Shown here: positions 60,749-64,000 of the stretch, piece by piece
Position numbering within the stretch: the first letter of the stretch is position 1
Layout of the letters: every line of letters begins with the position of its first letter
From: Sphingomonas crusticola
GTDB taxonomy: Bacteria > Pseudomonadota > Alphaproteobacteria > Sphingomonadales > Sphingomonadaceae
Reading direction: 5' to 3'
Length of the DNA stretch: 64,000 bases
NCBI RefSeq assembly: GCF_003391115.1
Contig: NZ_QTJP01000001.1
Coordinates: 558,001-622,000, forward strand
The notes under the pieces: generated by a model
Database searches by the model: none
Seen by the model: only the letters and a program-made list of their open reading frames with translations
Told to the model about the DNA's origin: nothing
Position numbers and translations under genes: made by a program

Positions 60749-62175
60749 CCCATCAGTTCCCGCACGTCGGTGAGGCGCCCGGTCACTGCCGCCGCCGCCG
60801 CCATGGCGGGCGACAGCAGGTGGGTGCGCGCTCCGGGGCCCTGGCGGCCGACGAAGTTGCGGTTGGAGGTGGACGCGCAGCGCTCGCCGGGCGGCACCTT
60901 GTCGGGGTTCATCGCAAGGCACATCGAGCAGCCGGGCTCGCGCCATTCGAAGCCGGCTTCGGTGAAAATGCGGTCGAGCCCCTCGGCCTCGGCCTGGCGC
61001 TTGACGAGGCCGGAGCCGGGGACGACCAACGCCTGGCGGATGTTGCTCGCGACATGACGGCCCTTGGCGACGGCGGCGGCGGCGCGCAGATCCTCGATCC
61101 GGCTGTTGGTGCAGCTGCCGATGAAGATATGCTCGACGCCGACATCCTGCATGCGGGTGCCCGCGGTGAGGCCCATATAGGCGAGCGACTTCTGCGCCGC
61201 TTCCTGTTTGGAAGGATCGGCGAAGCTCATCGGATCGGGGACGCTGCCGGTTATCGACACGACATCCTCGGGACTGGTGCCCCAGGTGAGGCTCGGCGCA
61301 ATGTCGGTCGCGTCGAGCGTGACGATCTTGTCGTAGCGGGCGCCCGCGTCGGTCGGCAATGTGCGCCAATAATCGACCGCGCGCTCCCATTCCTCGCCTT
61401 GCGGCGCCATCGGGCGGCCCTTCAGATAGGCGAAGGTGGTCTCGTCGGGGGCGATCAGTCCCGAGCGCGCGCCATGCTCGATCGCCATATTGGAGACGGT
61501 TAGCCGCCCTTCGACCGACATGGCGCGGATCACCGAGCCGGTATATTCGACGACGTAGCCCGTGCCCCCGGCGGCGCCAACCTTGCCGACGATGGCGAGG
61601 ATCACGTCCTTCGGGCTGACACCGAAGCCCAACGCGCCATCGACGCGGATCTCCATCGTCTTGGACGGGGCGAGCAGCAAGGTTTGCGTGGCGAGGACAT
61701 GCTCGACCTCGCTGGTGCCGATCCCGAAGGCGAGCGCGCCCAATGCGCCGTGCGCGGCGGTGTGGCTGTCCCCGCAGACGAGGGTGGTGCCGGGCAGCGT
61801 GAAGCCCTGCTCCGGCCCGACGACGTGGACGATGCCCTGCTCGGCCGCGACCTCGTCGAACAGACGGACGCCGAATTCGGGCGCGTTGCGGCTGAGCGCC
61901 GCAAGCTGGTTGGCGCTCTCCAGATCGGCGATCGGCAGGCGTCGACCGGAGGCATCGGCGCGCGCGGTGGTCGGCAGGTTATGATCGGGCACGGCGAGCG
62001 TGAGATCGGGCCGGCGGACGCGGCGGCCAGCGACGCGCAGGCCTTCGAATGCCTGCGGGCTGGTGACCTCGTGGACGAGATGGCGGTCGATATAGATCAG
62101 GCAGGTGCCGTCGTCGCGGCGGGCGACGACATGCGCGTCCCAGATCTTTTCATACAGCGTGCGCGGTGCGGACAT
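60745..62175 (-). CDS. leuC: 3-isopropylmalate dehydratase large subunit
   Basis: LeuC holds the 4Fe-4S cluster. The 476-residue protein has [40 protein letters not shown] (first cluster cysteine in GSCTNSR) and [20 protein letters not shown] (CxxC). The N-terminus [18 protein letters not shown] is the family start; the frame open to 62601 is in the shadow of the divergent GGDEF gene. It is first in the leuC-lactonase-leuD unit. Confidence 0.97.
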   Translation of the reverse strand: MSAPRTLYEKIWDAHVVARRDDGTCLIYIDRHLVHEVTSPQAFEGLRVAGRRVRRPDLTLAVPDHNLPTTARADASGRRLPIADLESANQLAALSRNAPEFGVRLFDEVAAEQGIVHVVGPEQGFTLPGTTLVCGDSHTAAHGALGALAFGIGTSEVEHVLATQTLLLAPSKTMEIRVDGALGFGVSPKDVILAIVGKVGAAGGTGYVVEYTGSVIRAMSVEGRLTVSNMAIEHGARSGLIAPDETTFAYLKGRPMAPQGEEWERAVDYWRTLPTDAGARYDKIVTLDATDIAPSLTWGTSPEDVVSITGSVPDPMSFADPSKQEAAQKSLAYMGLTAGTRMQDVGVEHIFIGSCTNSRIEDLRAAAAVAKGRHVASNIRQALVVPGSGLVKRQAEAEGLDRIFTEAGFEWREPGCSMCLAMNPDKVPPGERCASTSNRNFVGRQGPGARTHLLSPAMAAAAAVTGRLTDVRELMG

Positions 62176-62340
62176 GATGCAAGCGCACATAAGAGCGGAT
62201 GCGCACGAAGGCCAGTGAGGGCGTGCGCAACTTCGTCGCGCCCGGGAATATGATATGTTAGGCGGTCGACGACAAAGTGTCGGCATTCGAAGGGGATCAC
62301 GCGGTTTCGACTGCGCAATTTCCCGGCTAATAGGAGCCTG

Positions 62341-63711
62341 ATGAGCAGCGCCTGGCAGTATGATCCCGAAGATCCGTCGTCGTTGACGAACGCGCTCAAG
62401 CGCGGGCCATCGGCGGTCGACCTGCGTTTCGAGATCATCCTGTTCCTGCTGTTGCTGCTGACGCTGGCCGCGGTGCGGTTTCAGGACCAGCTGCTGGCGC
62501 ATGCGTTCGTGATCGAGCCCGGCGACGTCGCCCATTATACGCCGCGCTTCTATGGCGACGCGGCCAATGGCGGCAATTCGACGATCGCGCTCGATCCGCA
62601 TCGCCCGCTATCCTGGCAATGCACGGTACGGCCGAAATATGCCTTCCCTTATTGCGGCTATGAGCTGCTGATCGATGCCCGGACGCCCAACAAGGGCCTC
62701 AACCTTTCTAAATTCGATACGCTTACCATCGACCTGGATTATACCGGGCCGTGGGAGACGTTTCGGATCTACCTCAAGAATTACGACCCGCGTTATTCGC
62801 GGCCGGGCGTCCCCGAAACGCTCAAATATAACAAGGTGGAGGTCGCCGCGCGGCCGGGACATAATGTCGTGCAGCTGAAGCTTGCGGATTTCGGCGTGGC
62901 GGAATGGTGGGTCACGCAGAACAATATCCGTCCAGGGCTGAGCACGCCCCAGCTCAACAACGTCACCGAGATTCAATTCCAGACAGGAACGCGCGCCAAA
63001 CCGGGCATCTATCATTTCAACGTCCACCGCGTGACGCTGCAAGGCCGCGTGGTCGGCAAGGCCACATGGTACGCGGCCATCCTGGCGGTATGGGCGATCA
63101 TGATCGGCCTGTATCTGGTCTACCGCATCGTGCGCCTGCGGCGCGACCTGGAATGGCGGCGTGAGAGCCAGGCGGCGGCGTTGCGTCTCGCCCAATTCGC
63201 CGAGGAATCCGCGCGGCGCGACTATCTGACCAAGCTGCTCAACCGCACCGGCGTGATCGACTTCTATCATCCGATGGCGATGAACCGGCACGGCGACGGA
63301 TCGTTCGCCGTGATCCTGCTCGACGTCGATCATTTCAAGACGATCAACGATCGTTTCGGCCACAGCATCGGCGACCGCGTGCTGGCGGATATCGCGACGA
63401 TCCTCACCGCCAATACCCGGATCGGCGACATTGTCGGACGCTGGGGCGGCGAAGAATTCCTCCTGATCTGCAATAATTGCGACGAGGACGGGGCGATCAG
63501 CATCGCCAATAAATTGCGGGCGAGCATCGAGCTTCACGAATTCACCTCCGTCGGGCGTGTGACCGCCAGCCTGGGTGTCTATTGCTGCACCGGGCCGATG
63601 GACGCGCTGGAGCAGCTCGTCTCCTATGCCGACGCGGCGCTTTATGCCGCCAAGGAGCAGGGCCGTAACCGCGTGGTGATGTACCAGCCCTTCATGCGCG
63701 AAGCGGCCTGA
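62341..63711 (+). CDS. Diguanylate cyclase with periplasmic sensor-like domain
   Basis: The 456-residue protein has a membrane helix at about 29-46 ([18 protein letters not shown]) and a presumed periplasmic jelly-roll domain to about residue 245 with [21 protein letters not shown] second helix follows at about 248-268 ([20 protein letters not shown]), then a short coiled linker and the GGDEF domain. [12 protein letters not shown] is intact and the RIGD inhibitory site is five residues upstream. It probably senses a periplasmic ligand, possibly a carbohydrate by fold. AGGAG precedes the ATG. Confidence 0.93.
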   Translation: MSSAWQYDPEDPSSLTNALKRGPSAVDLRFEIILFLLLLLTLAAVRFQDQLLAHAFVIEPGDVAHYTPRFYGDAANGGNSTIALDPHRPLSWQCTVRPKYAFPYCGYELLIDARTPNKGLNLSKFDTLTIDLDYTGPWETFRIYLKNYDPRYSRPGVPETLKYNKVEVAARPGHNVVQLKLADFGVAEWWVTQNNIRPGLSTPQLNNVTEIQFQTGTRAKPGIYHFNVHRVTLQGRVVGKATWYAAILAVWAIMIGLYLVYRIVRLRRDLEWRRESQAAALRLAQFAEESARRDYLTKLLNRTGVIDFYHPMAMNRHGDGSFAVILLDVDHFKTINDRFGHSIGDRVLADIATILTANTRIGDIVGRWGGEEFLLICNNCDEDGAISIANKLRASIELHEFTSVGRVTASLGVYCCTGPMDALEQLVSYADAALYAAKEQGRNRVVMYQPFMREAA

Positions 63712-63714
63712 GCT

Positions 63715-64000
63715 TCAAGGCCCGCGCTGGGCGATAGCCTGTGGCGAGACATAAGAGGGGTCATGCTTGAACGGCAGCGGCCTGTCCTGCCGTAACGTCT
63801 CCAGCAGCGCCGCAAAATCGGTACGGCAGCGAAAGCCGAGCACGCGCTCCGCCAGGGTTGCGTCGTAAATGCGATCGATCGAGCGCGGCAATTGCCACCC
63901 GCGGCGCGAAAACAGCCCGGCCGCATCCGGGAAATGCCGCGCCACCACGTTGGCCGCATCGCGCTTGAGGGCGCCCGCCTCGTCCGGGCTGAAAGGCGTC
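63715..64000 (-). CDS. NAD-dependent epimerase/dehydratase, C-terminal part (cut by the window end)
   Basis: The 3' 94 codons run from the window edge to a TGA at 63715. The residues TPFSPDEAGALKRDAANVVA, then RRGWQLPRSIDRIYDATLAE and LGFRCRTDFAALLETLRQ, match the C-terminal end of extended short-chain dehydrogenases that act on sugar nucleotides or similar. The NAD-binding N-terminus is outside the window, so the exact enzyme is unknown. Convergent with the GGDEF gene, 3 bases apart. Confidence 0.8.
   Translation of the reverse strand, partial: TPFSPDEAGALKRDAANVVARHFPDAAGLFSRRGWQLPRSIDRIYDATLAERVLGFRCRTDFAALLETLRQDRPLPFKHDPSYVSPQAIAQRGP

Overview
The window is a chromosomal segment from a high-GC alphaproteobacterium, most likely a sphingomonad (Sphingomonas or a close relative). 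This rests on four things: the housekeeping gene arrangement (ppk next to a short DnaA-like hdaA and purMN; leuC and leuD in one minus-strand block; dnaB-UPF0262-cdd; hrcA-grpE beside rph-rdgB-hemW), the codon bias, several families of dispersed palindromic repeats, and a TonB/LptD-type outer membrane. Almost all the DNA is coding. No rRNA, tRNA, CRISPR array, prophage or insertion sequence was seen.

Layout. 0.2-8 kb: ppk, hdaA and a secreted protein of unknown role run leftward. They face purM-purN-yjbR-like-membrane ORF, which run rightward with overlapping ends. A TMEM175-type channel and ndk with a clear terminator follow. 8-15.3 kb: pepA is divergent from lptD-surA-pdxA-rsmA, which join outer-membrane assembly, B6 synthesis and rRNA methylation. 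15.3-18 kb: an unexplained intergenic element precedes a compact arsenic operon, arsR-arsC-aquaporin-(46-aa ORF)-arsH. 18-27.7 kb: leftward TPR protein, RsmB-family methyltransferase, guaB, CitE-like lyase, two-domain M16 peptidase and dnaB, then rightward UPF0262 and cdd. 27.7-34 kb: B3 metallo-beta-lactamase, dcd coupled to a secreted PAP2 phosphatase, GH5 glycosidase, RNase R and a GST. 34-40.2 kb: heat-shock block dnaJ-dnaK and grpE-hrcA, with a copper chaperone and a HELTH protein between them. 40.2-46.2 kb: rph-rdgB-hemW, an LpoA-like lipoprotein, rsmI-yraN and gshB. 46.2-50.3 kb: a second copy of the intergenic element, repeats, and a TonB receptor with a DUF2946 protein that suggest copper handling. 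50.3-64 kb: serine hydrolase, type II NADH dehydrogenase, two diguanylate cyclases, M20 peptidase, a Crp/Fnr regulator, katG, leuC-(lactonase-like hydrolase)-leuD, and the 3' end of an NAD-dependent epimerase.

The least explained signal is a pair of intergenic cassettes at 15382-15610 and 46275-46452. Each has, on the minus strand, a TTGACA-17 bp-TACAA promoter-like sequence whose spacer contains a TGTACG/CGTACA palindrome. At nearly the same distance downstream both share a 15-base block, and farther on both share a 38-39 base block. The intervening DNA is not conserved. They look like two paralogous, operator-controlled small transcripts (small RNA or tiny peptide), but this is inference from two copies. 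Other accessory points are the 46-aa ORF in the ars operon, the secreted lactonase-like gene coupled to leuC and leuD, and a 62-aa membrane protein coupled to hrcA.
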